Source: Zychaea mexicana (Eukaryota > Mucoromycota > Mucoromycetes > Mucorales > Lichtheimiaceae). Taken from it: DNA of 64,000 bases. The translations under genes were made by a program, and so were the position numbers. Every line of letters starts with the position of its first letter. Positions within the stretch are counted from its first letter, which is position 1. Below are positions 45,141 to 60,482 of this stretch, piece after piece. The DNA is taken from assembly GCF_025766255.1 (NCBI RefSeq), contig NW_026516723.1:124001-188000 (forward strand). Reading direction: 5' to 3'. Under the pieces are notes generated by a model that saw only the letters and a list, made by a program, of their open reading frames with translations, ran no database searches and had not been told where the DNA came from.

Positions 45141-47421
45141 ATGAAACACATAAACTACATGTCTACCGGTAGCAGTAGCTGTATAGCAACTACGGCACAA
45201 GGAGAGCAACATCGATTCAATCATATTGATTGTGCTGAAGAATCAGCTGCTGGCTACACTATAACCAGAAAACAATATAAGTCCCACCAGTACTTATCTA
45301 AGCACCAAGATGGTGGAAATGACTCGATCTCTTTTAGTTTTCCAGGGGAAGGAAGTCAACCCTCCGTGGTTGGCGATTCTTCAATGTTGGCACCCGTAGA
45401 TGGGAGGCGAGCATGGATTGTTGCAGTTGGGCTTGTATTGATAATCATTATTCAGGTCTGGTTGGGGGATGGTAAGTATGTGAGCGCTTAGAATTTTTTG
45501 GCCCACTATTTACTTTGCTGATATTTATATCTTCTGGATATCATCGTGAACCTCATCACAATTATCCTTGCATTTATGTATAAAAAGGAGTACGCAAACC
45601 TTTTCTCTTTTTATACAAAGTTTGCATATATTATGCTTGTCAATGAAAATTCTACGTTCTTTCTCCCGTATGGCTCCCTTGAAAACTTTCTAGGCATTTT
45701 TCAAGAATTCTATTTTCGAGTGAAGACGTCCTCAGGATCAAAGGTGACCATGAAACTGACTTTGTCGGAGCCGTGTATCAAATTTAAATCACTTCTGCTA
45801 TATGCATCGCAAACATCCTCTATTCTTTCGTTGGCCTCAGACCGCTTCTCGCGTTAGGAATCGTCATGGCCGCAACTGGTCTGATGCTTTCATCAATTGC
45901 AAATTCTGTAAGTAATGGGGTGGACTAATTCATGCTCATCGATAAGAAAAGGTAACATAACGTAATAGAGAGTGAGATTGTGGTTTACTTATCTTTTTGC
46001 TACAACATGATAGATATGGCAGTTATATCTTAAGTTCAGTTTTCTCAGTGGGATGGGGCTTGCTTGAATGAGGACGGTAAGATATATCATGAAACGAATT
46101 CTTGGTTGAGTTTCTTAAAACATGCGGTGATGCATTTCGGGGGCTGAGAGACTGAGAGGACGCTACCTTTTGTCTCATTCTGTAGATTTCGTATCGGGTC
46201 ATTCGGCAATGGTTTGTCAAATATCGTAGCACAGTATCTGGTATCCAAGCAAGTAGTGCGCCTTTCTGCATCATAGTCATACCGGCACTTGTGGATCGCA
46301 TTAATGATACTCTGGGACCGTCATGAGATTAGAGCGAATATGAAGGATGATATTATTGCTTTAAAAGCTTTAGACGAGATTATGATACGAATTTTTACAT
46401 GTAGGTCATATCGAATTCTCGGCTTGACTTTTTTTACGTGCTGTCTAATCGCATTTCCGAGCGCGATCCAGAGGCAGTTATAAAGCTACCAGTCCGCGAC
46501 ATGTCCAATTTTAGTTTGTTAAAGAACGGTAACCTAGTGATCTGGATAATCATCGGACCCATTCAAGCATATACCATGCATATTACATTCACTTTTATTC
46601 CTTGTAAGTAATTTCAAAGGGCTGTTTCTATCTGCTCTACTGCTATAATACTCTCGTATTTACATCTACTCACAAAACCCACGCGTATTATGCCTTGCAT
46701 ATACGCTTCGCTAGCTCACGCTACGTCAATTGGTTTGTCGGGTGGCTAAAGAGCACTGTCTGTCACAGTTATATCGGCAGCTGGGCTAATAGGAAGCGTC
46801 GGTATTGGGTTAATAGTATATACAACGCAATTAAAGGTTATCGCAGTGGTGGCTACATATAGTCCTCATTTATTCATCTTCCACCATGCTCACTACACGT
46901 AACAGAGCTTTAGCGGATAAATTTGGTAACTCAACACGTTTATTACCTCCATGGTTATTGCCACCCTAATGGTGTTCTTGATTTGAGTTTATTTTCACAG
47001 CCTAGCAACTTTGATGTTGTTTGTCGTTCTGAATGTTCTAGTCTACGGTTGTAATTTTCAGTCAATAAGTGTTACATTGCTGAGAATACTTGCAGCACTA
47101 CATAGCAGCAGTATAGTTGTAATAGAAGGTTAACGATATAAGCATACTACTTACTCGTAAATGAATACATCACATGTACTATGGTATATTACTAGCAATG
47201 TCAACGATGATAAAAATAGTGGGAGTGAGAAATTCCCATCGGCGCTTACTTTACGAACACTGGCCTATGTTATCACCTTGCTTGGACCTTTTATTGCTAC
47301 GTATTTGGAGTCGCTTAATGGTGGTAACCTGGAGCCATATTCCTATTCCAAAGTTGTAGCTGGATCAGGAGATAAAATCTCGGCTATTCTTGCACTCGTT
47401 CTTAAGTTTACTGTAGAATGA
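45141..47421 (+). pseudogene. Monocarboxylate-type MFS transporter pseudogene (MCH-like)
   Basis: Scattered pieces of one MCT/MCH-type MFS protein occur in the right order but in different frames. The start MKHINYMSTGSSS leads to VDGRRAWIVAVGLVLIIII (TM1, PDGGxGW position). YKKEYANLFSFYTKF is the loop before TM2. RPLLALGIVMAATGLMLSS follows (about 45840), then IWQLYL ending in a stop. QWFVKYRSTVSGIQASSAPF (about 46210) ends in TGA where Trp is expected. NLVIWIIIGPIQAYTMHITF (46520-46600), ADKFGNSTRLLPPW and TLRTLAYVITLLGPFIATYL (47250-47310) follow. Multiple stops and frameshifts make this a decayed gene. It lies downstream of the ACS permease but is a different MFS family, so it is not a tandem copy. 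Confidence 0.65.
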
Positions 47422-47902
47422 ATCGAGGTTTTATTGCCAAAATTTAAATTTGTCACCTGTATAATACAAAGTAGCAAAATAATGAGATATTCTTTTTCTT
47501 GTTAAATAACGTCGTCGAAGCTTCTCTTTATGTTGTAATAGTAGTGGGAGTGATAGCAAACTTCAGTCAACGTCTATCATTGATGTACTTAAACCGCTAT
47601 TTTGAATGACTGAAGAGCAGCTTATAGAGACGACAAAAAAGATAGGATCGTTGCTATGGTGTACCAGTGAAGCAAATGGATCATACACGCATAAAAGTTA
47701 CCATGGAGGGAGCATCACACACTTCTTTAGATTTGTAGGGAGAAATTGAAATTCAGCAGGCATTTCTAGAGCAAGCCGGCCGGTATCGTCTTTCACCCTC
47801 TTTCGGTCTTATCAAGGTTAGCCAATCCACCCATCTATCTAAGACCCATCCATCCATCCATCGATTCATCCATCCTAACATCCGTTTGCTTACTTTTACA
47901 GA
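47422..47902. other. UBI-L40 upstream region
   Basis: No gene. A (CATC)n tract at about 47844-47875 and a C/T-rich leader lie directly before the ubiquitin-L40 ATG, typical of ribosomal protein promoters in these fungi. Confidence 0.5.
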
Positions 47903-48591
<689 letters not shown>

Positions 48592-49110
48592 ACGACTCGT
48601 TCCCACTCATCGGATCCGTTTGTTTCGTTCGTATTCGTACTCTTCTCACTTTCTACATATGGTTTGCATGAAAACAATAATAAAAAACTGACTATATGTC
48701 AAAGCAACAATTGTTGTGAAAAGCTCCTTTCTTTCTTAAGGGGAGAAAAAGGAAATCTTTTTTGCGCGTAGCATTTTCTCTTTTCAATGACGGGGAAAGA
48801 AGTTTAAAGGAAAAAAAAAGAAACATGAAGTAAAATGGGAGGTGTGCTAGTGTGAGAGTGGTGCGATATTGTGGAGATTTGTCGTTGAAGGGGCTGGGGG
48901 ACGAGGGGGAAGAGGGACAAAGTTCATAAAGTAAGACGAAGAAAACAAACGGTTTCTCTCTCAAAAGTTCATTTTTTTCTTTGGTTGCAGTAGTAGTAGT
49001 AGTGGGTTGTGAGATGTGTGAGTAGTAGAGTTGCGAAATGATGTTGATTTGATATTGTGTTGAATAGGTTGTTGTATTTTTCGTAATCATGCGCAAAAAA
49101 CTGCAGAAAT
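48592..49110. other. Convergent 3' intergenic region
   Basis: Between the 3' ends of UBI1 and Ran. It has AATAAA-like signals near 48678, purine runs and a (TAG)n stretch near 48992-49006. No gene seen. Confidence 0.5.
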
Positions 49111-50364
<1,254 letters not shown>

Positions 50365-51213
50365 TACTTTTGAGACGAGAAAAAAAGAATCCATCCATCA
50401 GTATTCCTGTCTATTCTGTTCATTTATATACCTATATAACGGATGCAACGCAGCAAAACGGGCTATTACCTTTCAATTATTAGGATGGGTGATGGATGGA
50501 TACGTAAAGGGTTTGGAGGTGAAAAAGGTATCCCAACCCACAGCTTCAGCGGAGATTATATCATTGCGTCACCGCCCGCAGCACTTAACAATTTAGCCCT
50601 CTTTGGGTCATGTGTGTGTTACCCTTGGCTCTACACGCAGCAGAGCGGATCCATACCCCTAGCTCTTGCATAACTTACCGGAGCAGTCTTTTTTCTTTGT
50701 CTTTTTTCATGTTGCGAGCAAAAACATGTCTAAATTTGGTCAACCGAATCTTCCAAAGCATCAAACAATGGATCATCTGAACTTAAGAGTACTACTATTA
50801 CTGATAGTACGTAACATATTCTCTGCATGATCATTCATCATGCGTACATTATTACTAATAATTCATGGGGCCAAAATGGAACGGGTTCTTGTATCTCCAA
50901 AAGCTCGTTCTTTGTTCAATTTTGGGCACCGTCTTTATTCGCCTTCCACGTATTACCGAATTTAATTGTTTACATTGCATAAAACTAGACTCTATGCATC
51001 AAAACAAAAACAATAGTGCTTCAATTGCAATATTCTGTTCAGCCGATGAATGACCCTTCCAAAAGAATGGAGCAACATAAGCGTTCTTTCCTCTTCTAGT
51101 AGTCGATCTGTTAGTCTTCGTCGCTATGATGTGCCTTGCATTAACATGCCTTGCATAAACATGCCTTGGAAATTCATGCATGCCATCGATTGACCTTCTA
51201 GCTATAGTGTAAT
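50365..51213. other. Ran upstream region, no other gene
   Basis: No gene supported. It includes a three-copy 15-bp tandem repeat near its end. Confidence 0.45.
51131..51175. repeat. 15-bp tandem repeat, three copies
   Basis: TGCCTTGCATWAACA occurs at 51131 and 51146 (differing by one base), with a more diverged third copy at 51161-51175. Confidence 0.75.
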
Positions 51214-51540
51214 ATGAGTGTTGCTAAACTCATTGAGCTGATTCCGGTGGGTGCGAGGCCGGCTGAGCCTATTGACGATTGCTTGAGTTCCAAAAGTACC
51301 AGATGGTTCTAAGAGCTGCGTAAAAAAAGCAAGTTTACAACTGCGCAGCAGGAATATGCTAAGTTACTTCGTGTATTGGCTGACGACAAATTGAACATAT
51401 CTGCTAAGCATGACGACATTAGACCTGCGTTCCTCAAAAAAGTGAAAGGCACGTTCCTCATTAACTGGAGTAAAGTTATGTTTAAGAAATATGGAAGATC
51501 GGTTGGATTGTTGGAAGGGCCTTCCCATGCAAAAGTATGA
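51214..51540 (+). pseudogene. Orphan ORF interrupted by a single TAA
   Basis: A 109-codon frame runs from an ATG at 51214 to TGA at 51538 with one TAA at 51310. Composition is protein-like, rich in Lys, Leu and Asp: LIELIPVGARPAEPIDD precedes the stop; RKKSKFTTAQQEYAKLLRVL, ISAKHDDIRPAFLKKVKG and NWSKVMFKKYGRSVGLLEG follow it. I do not recognise the family. It looks like a fragment of a once longer gene, perhaps part of a mobile element, but no flanking repeats are visible. Confidence 0.4.
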
Positions 51541-51943
51541 ATCGGACCGAAGCATCGGAATTGGGAGTAAAATTATTAAGACATACAAACACGCGCACAC
51601 GCATGGAGATTCAATACAGAGCTATCAAACACGCTATCTGTTGGATTACCATGTCACTAATCAAAGTGTGTCACTAATACTTTATCACTATATCACTGAT
51701 ACACCCCCGCTAAAGACACCCAAACAATAGCGATCGACCAATCCTCCCTTCTGAGGGTCTCTTTCCCACAAAATATAAACCCACTGTTCTTTTCTGATAC
51801 AATGTTCTGATATAGACATTCAAAAGGAGTCGTGCAAAAGTCAAACGATAGCACAGATTGTTATGATGTTATTTCGTAATATGGTCGATGGTAAAGAGAG
51901 AGAATTACATGCGTGATAACAGATAAAAAAAGTGAGAAATTTA
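51541..51943. other. Intergenic, thioredoxin 3' flank
   Basis: AT-rich; no gene seen. Confidence 0.45.
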
Positions 51944-52465
51944 TTAAGCGAGGAGTTCCTTGATCTTGTTCTCGATGTTGGCGGCGTTGGCACCGACGAC
52001 ATCACCGACCTTTTTGCCGTTCTTGAAGAACATGAAGGTAGGCATGGCGCGAACAGAGTATTCGCCAGCAATATCCTAGTATATTTTTTGGCGGAAGAAA
52101 AGTTAGCTTCTTCGTATTATTTGGCCAAAAAGTAAACTCCCTTCCCCAACCCCTTCCTCCTTATGCCAGCAAAACAGATGGTAGCAAACACATACGGGAA
52201 CCGCATCAACGTCAACCTTGGCAAAAATGGCATCAGTGTATTCTTTGGAGAACTTCTCGAACCTGGGAGCAATCATTTTGCAAGGGCCGCACCAGGTGGC
52301 CCAGAAGTCGACAATGACCTATCGCACATGAATACTATTGTTTTAGTACGGGTGGCCGTGACACGGCTACAGCAAGAGCTGTAAAGGAAATGCAATACAT
52401 ACAAGCTTGTCACCCTTGATAAGCTCTTGGAATTCAGCGAGAGACTTGGGTTGTGCGAATGACAT
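51944..52465 (-). CDS. TRX1: Thioredoxin
   Basis: Cytosolic dithiol-disulfide oxidoreductase. Three exons on the minus strand: 52465-52403, 52318-52196 and 52075-51944, 105 residues, the usual thioredoxin length. The active site is [19 protein letters not shown] (CGPC). The buried Asp is in VIVDFWA, the cis-Pro loop is [15 protein letters not shown], and the C-terminal helix is [11 protein letters not shown]. The start [13 protein letters not shown] lacks a targeting peptide. Confidence 0.96.
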
Positions 52466-55400
52466 GGTTGGTCGGTCAGAAAAATATAGAAAAAGTTAAA
52501 CAAGGAGAAAAAAACGCGAAATCGGAGGGGAGGGGTGTCGCTATTTTTATACAATGCGGAAGCTGAAAAAAAAATGAAAAAGCTTCAAAAATAGCCAATG
52601 AGGTGTGTATTACTAAACATCGCTTCCCGCCTTATTGGACAGAATCACGTATTTGAGCGCGCCATTGCAGCAGCAAAGTAAAGAGCTAGTGCTTACAAAT
52701 ATAATCTGACACCGCCTTGCCGCCTGTCAAACATCACCTCTTTGCTTACACATCTCGGTTCACTCCTCTGGTCGTACTCAAATCCTAATTGATCCGTCGC
52801 AGCAGCGCCACCTTGTTCGAAGAAAATTTCTTGGCGTGAAGCAAAGAGAACCTTTTGGAATCTCTTGTTGCTTTGTCATTCAAGAAACGAAGAAAGATAC
52901 TTTCCGAAATGGCCCGTTTGCTTACACACGCACTTGCTTGCATAGATGCCTGCGGGGTACGATACATCCGGGAATCTCGGCACAGGTCCGTTTGCGTGGG
53001 CTACACAACGAATCATTATCAATATGATTTGAGTGCCTCGTGTACATACTAGTAGCCCTTGTAAGCAAGGATTCACACGCATACGCATGAAATTATGTAT
53101 ACGCTACACTTAGGCATGATCTTTCCAACCTCATGTCACGAGATGAAAAGTTACGCCCGCACAGCATACGATCCAGATTGTAGTGTTGGCTATTCCCGTT
53201 CTCTGCTACAATGTATCCTTGCTCTTGTCCTTGGTTCAATCGAAATGAAGGGACAAAGCAGTAATTACCGGGATGGTGGCACCACAACAAACAATCTTCA
53301 AACGATATGCATAATACTTTGAGTCATGATGATCTACTTATTACTATTACAGTAGTGTTATATTCGTTTCTATTAATAAGCATAGGAACAAGATCTATAC
53401 ATGTTTATATCATATTGAAAGCTCACTATCACATTTAAATACATGCACCTTGTTGTTTCGTGGTGATAAAGTGTATGTGCTGGCAGCTTCCTTTTATTCT
53501 CAGGTATCTGCATATTATGGTTGACTTTAACCGCGCCGCCATCTTCGCTTCGTACACCGTTGCTACGCCGGAAAAACCGGAGGATATACAGCAGAAAAAT
53601 ATGCATCCGTATGAGTAGGAAAGTGATTTGCGTCAGGCAAGGTCAATTACACATTTTTCCCAGTACAAAGATACATGCAATTCCTGCTTTGTATGTGATT
53701 GACATTTCCTAACCTAATTGCTGTACTTTCTTTGCTCAACCATACAGTAAAAACTACTTTATTGATCGAAGCAGAAAAGTTTCATCATGATTGCTGTTGC
53801 GAATGAGTCTTACGGCCAAGATGCTACTGGATTAAGTCCTCCTAAGAGTAATCAGAAGATGTATTGATGAATACTTTGGCTTTTGAGCAGTAATTACTAC
53901 TGTCCCAGTTAATAAGATCATTACAGTTTTTCACTTGTAATATGACCGACACCATAACGATTGCGGAACTATGGACTACATTTAATTAGTATGTTATCGA
54001 TAGAACATTCGACAAGAACCGCGTTTTTTACAGTAGTACGATACAGGAATACACTTTAAAACAAAAGAACGTTATGTTCTGGTATCGGGTTTGTACTTTT
54101 TTTACTGTACGATCACATATCCTATAGCGAAGTCGATCACTTTTGAAATTAAATGAGGATCGCAGTTCGACGATTCTCTAAAATGCGGCAATTTACACCG
54201 TTATGGCCTTCTTTGCGATCCCTACCGTGAGCACTGAGGCGTGCCTGGCAAGGGAAGGGTTCCCGAAGGTGAATTTTCGATGCATTTTTGGGTGGATTGC
54301 CGCAGTAGTAGAATTAACCTAGGAGTGTGGCTGTTTCTCCTTCGTCGAAGCAATGGTTTAAAATATAACGTGTAAGGTATGCAAGGACAGTCGGGGCTGC
54401 ACACTGGTAAGTTGCATTATAATTATAAGCTTCCTTGATAAAAAGTCCGGCCTCATGTTACAGATGTGGCAAAGCGATTATTCACTTAGTCGCCTTTAAC
54501 GAAACCTTTAAGTGAGAGCTTTCTGCTGGACTGCTGGGTCAGCCTAAAGAAATTTTCATGAGAATGCTTCTGTTTGGTCATTCATAAAGAAACCCATTAT
54601 CAAACTGTGCTTAAGCTGCTTCAACCTTATTGGGAGAGAACGGGTGATGGTCAAGACAGCAGGATTGTGGCTACGAACATCTCTTCAGAACCATCTGCTC
54701 AGTATATAGAATTATTGATGCGTCGCTGTTAGCTTGTCGCGGCTGCATTGAAGTCTGTTTGGGACGATGGACATCATCATCACAGCAGGTGTGCCTCGTC
54801 GTGCCAGATGTGGTTGGAGATGTTGGTCTTTATACAACGAGCTATACCCCTCCCTTCCTATTTCCCGTCTTCATTCTTCTTTGATCTCCCTTCCACTATT
54901 GATCCATTATGTCTTGCAAAATTGAAGAATCAGAGTCACTCAATTACTTCCAAGAACTCAGCGAGGGTGGCAGCCGCAAAGGTATTGTAACCCATTTTTT
55001 ATAGTAATGTCACCACCCGTACTAAACAAATATCACGTATATATAGGCGGTTGCCGACTCCAATTCCACTTGGAGCAAGTCTGGCATAATCTTTGAGTCC
55101 AGGTTCACTGTTTTTGTCAGAGCCTATCCTGGTGCTATGTATAAATGTCAAGTTGGCATCGATGAATCCTACTGCTGGTATTATCAATTGTAGCTTGCGG
55201 TACGAGTGTTACGGCGTAGTTCGCATTGCTGCAATTTGAATATATCTGCTTGATTTCTTGAAGATTTTCCATTTCATCGTCAATGTTGGCACATTATCGG
55301 TCGTACCAAAGATATCCGATGTCAAAAACTTTGCATATTGTTGAAGGACATCTTCAAACTTGACGTGGTGTATCTCACTAATAGTGATGATGATGATGCA

Positions 55401-56184
55401 TTGTTGTTATTGTCTCCACCATGCATAATAATTTGGTGCTTTGCTGATCGGCAAGCTCCTTTTTTCCTGTTTCTGTATTCTTAAAATGCATTCACCCAGC
55501 CAAGCCCTGAATACGACAATGAGCAGTAACCAACCATAGCTTTGGATCCAAGAACACGCATCATATCGGATGCGCGGATAACCCATGTAGGTTGATGATG
55601 TTGATGCTGCACGGGATGAACTTTTTGCAATCGCTTCTGATTGCCTGTTTTCACCGTCAGATATTTGGTCAGTGTCGTAGGTGAGATTCATTTCTTTGCT
55701 TCGTATTGATCAATACTTTGTAAGCAACATAACAGCAGCCACGATACAAAGAAGTATCATAAGTTATTGTTGACAAATAACAAAAGCTACAGTGAGAGAT
55801 CCAAAAGAAAGGAAAAGTTAGGAAGTAAAGGAAAAGTGAACTGATCAAGAGCTCGAAAAAGAAAGCCAGGCTTGGTAAATATTGTGTTTAACAACGCCGC
55901 CACCATGTGTACGTGTAACAATCTAAGCAAAGCCCAAAACCTTACATAAAAATTGGTGATGTACACTCCCTTCGTGGTGCATACTTGCTGTCCTTCAGCA
56001 GCAGCATTGGCTACAGTATATACCTTAAATGACGGCAAATGTGGTATAAGGTATATATACGTATGCAGCGTCGTTTTTATTTTGAGATGGGGATATATAA
56101 ATATGAGATGGGGTGAGATATGTTATATTTGATGTGTGCTATAAGCATATGTATATAATATTAGTAAGATATGTGTTATGTATG
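52466..56184. other. 3.7-kb gene-poor region
   Basis: No gene I can support. Minus-strand frames at 54999-55187 and 55407-55691 (about 60 and 94 codons) have no recognisable motif or clear splice partners. The rest has only short frames. No transposase or reverse transcriptase motif was seen, although the texture resembles decayed element sequence. Confidence 0.4.
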
Positions 56185-59100
56185 TCAGTGAACTACACCT
56201 AGACTGCGCATGCTGCCAGTATGTGAAGATGCGCCTGGAGACAAGGACTTATTACCGCCTGCCGTTGCTGCCCCCCCACGACGCTGTGACTTCATCCGGT
56301 TGACGAAAGCATTACCACCGGCGGCTTGTTCACGACACAACGGACATCCGATATCTCGTGTGGATTTGAGTAAAGCGGCATGGTTGATTTTGGTTGAAAG
56401 GGTTCCTGGATGGATGGCATTGGATGGGGTTGCAGTTGCTGCTGAGGCATTGTCTGCCTCGTCTCTATCAAGTAGACATCGTTCGTGATACGCGTGTCGA
56501 CAAAAGAATACAATGCTGTTGGGAAAATCGTCCAAGTTGCTATTGTCGAATACTAGTTCGTCGCATATACTGCAAAGCATGTCCTCTGATTTATAGCAAC
56601 AGCAGCATAACATATGCGTGAGCGTGTAAGTTTTTCTTTTCCTTTTTCTTTCACAGAAACTTTCTGCTATATGAAGAAATCCTTACGGGTGCAGTTGATG
56701 CCTCGCTTTTGGGTCCGGTACATTCGATCCGCCAGGAACACGCTATCACTGACAAGAATCTTTTCACATCCTTCATGCAGAGACATCTAATATATGCATT
56801 GATTGGTTGTCCTCTCACGATTTCAAGAGCCCCCTCTCAAAGAAACAACAACAAAGAAATTACCTGCAAGTTGTAATCCTGTAAAATTTTTAGCAAAGCG
56901 TCCTTCAGACCAGGGATTTCTAATTCGTCGGGAATACGCTTGATCAATCTTAATGGTTCAATATCCGTGCCCACGTTCTCGAGAAGCCCACGAATGAATT
57001 CTATTAAAGTGTCAAAGTCAGTATCGCAACACAATTTCCAAGGGTCAGCAACATAGAGAACAGCACTTACTAGGTTTGTCCATAGAGTATGTCAGCAGAT
57101 CCTCCCACAAATCATCATCCTTTTGTTCCTTGGCAAAATCAATTGCCTATCAAAGCAAAGAAATCAGACGGCGTACTTGTTCATATGAAAACTACTGCAA
57201 TAGAGAAAATGTTTCTTCTTCACCTTACCCGTTGCACATCACCCAATCGTTCGATAATCAGCATGAGAGCTCTCTTGTTGTCGCCCATGCGTCCAAGAAT
57301 AAACACCATTTCCGGCACCAGATCCTTCTTTTCACATACACTGTATGCTTTTTCTAGAGACACATAATGGCTTGCACGTAAAAAGTCGAGTAATTTGGGA
57401 TAATCATAGTCGGCATACAGTTCGACCTATCAGATAAGAGAAAAAGTGCTGATTGGTATTGTTGTTGATCGTGTGAGAATTTTCTGATTTTAACTCTTGT
57501 ACCTGTAAGTCATGAAATTCGTATCCGATATGTCGATCACGATCAAATAAAGCATCCAGATAAACGTGTAAAAATTTGAGATGCGATCGTAACTGTCGGA
57601 CAACTTTCTTTGGCTATTATCAAAAAAAATAAGAATGTGAAAGGTCCACTCGAGTGTCATTGAAGGAATAGCAAAACAATTACCGGAATGGCTTCAGTGT
57701 TTTTGACAAGCATTTGCACTGCTGGCATCTGTGTTAGCTTTTTAGCAGGCTTCGGCGATCCGACCTTTTCAGCCTTGTCCTGCTCACTGTCATACAGATG
57801 CTGGTCAAATTCCATGAGTAACACTGCCTTGTCTTTGACAGCATCAAACATGTTGTATTCTTGAATAAGTTCAAACGCATTCGGTCGTCGCAACCGCAAG
57901 TTGTACTCGATGGCTTTATCGGGTTGATTATTGTATGTGTATCTAGAACAGAAACGAGAGTTCGCATGAATATATATATATATATATATATATATAGATG
58001 CCATGAATCGGCCGTCATTTCTTTCTCATCATCACCATCATTCCTCTCACTCAGTCTTCTCTGATACATACAAATCAGCAAGGCATTCCAACAGAATTTC
58101 GTTATCCTTGTCCTTGGGTAAATAATCCTCCACAGCAACAATGACGTTCGACAGGCTGTACAGAGACCGTGGCCATTGATGGATCGTGTTCCGCAATGCC
58201 TAATATATTATCCTATAAGTAGCACGAAGCGATTTTCGAGGGTTGTGATACAAGATGAAATCTGTTGTCGTCTTTGTTCTTCTTACCAAATGATCACTTT
58301 TCAAAAACCAAGCCAAGACGATTTCGTACAGTGTGCTGCTCAATTGAGGATCTTTAACGGGTATATACGGAGCAATAGCCTGGAAAAGAAATTCACACAG
58401 TTCAGCAATCTTTCTCTCTTTCTTCCCGTCCTTTTCCCGCAATAAACCCATCTTCTTCCTCTTCGCATCCCTCACTTCAAGAAAAAGATACGAACCTTGA
58501 GTTCACCTAATTCAGTAAAGCGGAAAACCCAATCCTCCCACATCGTGCGATCATTTCCGAGCACACCCGGGCATTCTTTAGCAGCATCCTCATACTGCTT
58601 ATGCTCCACCAGCCAGTTCAAATAGGTCTGACCAATCTCGCCCACATCAAACCGTCGACTGCCACCATGATACGCTTGTGCATCACGTGCAGCTTGTAAT
58701 GCATCACCATAGCGTTCGTGATCCATCAGCCACTCAATATGATCGTCTTGATCGCGAGGTCGTGCAGCTACTAGATCTTTGGGTCCCAAAACATAAAACA
58801 TGTCCTCTTCATCCAGAAACTCGAGCACGTAGTCATTGGCCTGATAATGTTCGAATCCGTGCAGTGCAAGCACGTCGGCCGAGATTTCTTCGTTTTCATC
58901 ATTAATGATGTGGAGCTCAGGTCGAACTGCTCGTCGTTTGCGTTGCATTGCTGGATCTTGTGTGTCCACTACAAGCGCGCTTTCGTCGTCGTCAATAATG
59001 TAGCCGAGAAGTAATAGGGTATCGTTAAAGGGAGCGATGCCGGATATGATATAGTCGGTTTGAAACATGCTGATAATTTCGACATAATGGATTGGCTGAC

Positions 59101-60280
59101 CCTGTGTTTGTTGATGCTTTGGTTTTTCCTATGTATATTTACATGGTATTTTAACACCTCTGATAATGTCAGTGTTCTCTAATTCCTTTCTTTTACTGTT
59201 TCTATGTACCTTGACGACTGCGACTTTGACTGTGTCTGCCCATGCAATCAACAACGTCGTATCATTCTTCCAACACATGCGGCACTTGTATAGATCTGAA
59301 CGAGGGCTACCGGCAGGTCGATCAATGTAGGTGATACGCAGGTTGGTGGTTGTGTCGTACATTTTGACACCTTCATCGTTAGCCCAAGCAATGAAGTTGC
59401 CTCGCCACTGGATTGAGTAAATGGGGCCCTCATTGGCATGTAAGACCACGTCTTTGTGTCCAAGCCATCCCTTTTCGTTCATGATCAATTGCTCGGCCAT
59501 GCCGCCGGAAACAAACTGTCGCGTTGATTTATGCGCAAACTCCGGATCAAGTGCAATTGCTTTGACAGGTCGCCGATAATTGAAATGTTGTATTTCTGAT
59601 GTGTAAAGCGAATAAATGTAAACCTTGCCTAATTACATAATATATTGCATAAGAGAAAATGAGACATGGAACGCAGACACTCATGCACACGCCCGCGCAC
59701 AGCCACATTGCTTTACATTATATATACATATTCGTACCATCATCGGATGCACTTGCCACGAACTCTCCTGCATCATCTATCGAAATGTCGTTGACCGTGG
59801 CTGCATGTTTCTGAAACGTTTTTATGACGTTGCCTTCAAAATCTAAAACATGAACCGCGCCCCAGTGCGTACCAAGTGCCTATATGTATACACACCGTAC
59901 GAGCCCCTCATGTTACTTTTTTTTTTGCATTCAATAGACAGCATTACGATCCTCTCTTGAGGGAAAGAAAAGTAAAAAGGAAAGTCTCTCACCACAAATT
60001 TGTCAGAGACTCGTAATGCAGAAGCTGCATCTTTCTCTAATAGATCGCGAACACCGGCGCCGACACGACGATACCGAAGTTTGGGTTCTTCTTCCATATC
60101 TTCTTCATCGCTGTCTTCGCTTTCACCACCGTCGTCGTCGTCGTCATCCGATTCATATTCACTATTGGTTTTGTCGGAAGCTACACTGTGGTTATCGTCT
60201 TCTTCACGATCGTCATTGCTGCCATTTTTATTCTCTCCACGCTCTTCTTTGTGAGAAACTCGGTCACTCGAAGCTGCCAT
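56185..60280 (-). CDS. VPS41: Vacuolar protein sorting-associated protein 41 (HOPS subunit)
   Basis: HOPS-complex subunit for vacuolar/lysosomal tethering and AP-3 vesicle fusion. Thirteen exons on the minus strand: 60280-59993, 59879-59738, 59628-59210, 59128-58496, 58379-58287, 58199-58072, 57942-57684, 57613-57503, 57426-57229, 57146-57071, 57000-56864, 56786-56687 and 56585-56185, 994 residues in frame. A highly acidic N-terminus (Asp/Glu/Ser, residues 1-70) leads to a beta-propeller: FVALGTHWGAVHVLDFEGN, FVASASDDGKVYIYSLY, GPIYSIQWRGNFIAWANDEG. The alpha-solenoid/clathrin repeat region includes LEFLDEEDMFYVLGPKDLV, QPDKAIEYNLRLRRP and MVFILGRMGDNKRALMLIIE. A RING-H2 closes it (CSIC, CRHAYHERC, CPLCREQ). 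Intron 6 contains a (TA)13 tract. Confidence 0.95.
57971..57996. repeat. (TA)13 microsatellite in VPS41 intron
   Basis: Uninterrupted TA dinucleotides inside the sixth VPS41 intron. Confidence 0.9.
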
Positions 60281-60482
60281 TTCTTTGTTTTATAAAGGTA
60301 CGAAAAGCCAGGTGAAACGAGGAGGGGCTCCAAGCATATGCGTGTAGTGATTGATTCGAAACCCCGAGCAAAGGGGAGCATTATTACTTTTTAGGAAACT
60401 CGGTCACACTTTTTTTTTGCTTTAAACCAGAAAAAAAAAAGAACCATTAAGACTATCATTTCTACAATACGCACAACACACC
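60281..60482. promoter_or_regulatory. Shared divergent promoter, VPS41 / PBDC1
   Basis: 202 bp between start codons on opposite strands. Contains T8-10 and A10 runs (about 60411-60440) that could act as nucleosome-excluding tracts. Confidence 0.5.

Noticed and set aside
54748..55187. Frames around 54.7-55.2 kb as a possible gene
   Set aside because: No splice-compatible long frame and no conserved motif on either strand.
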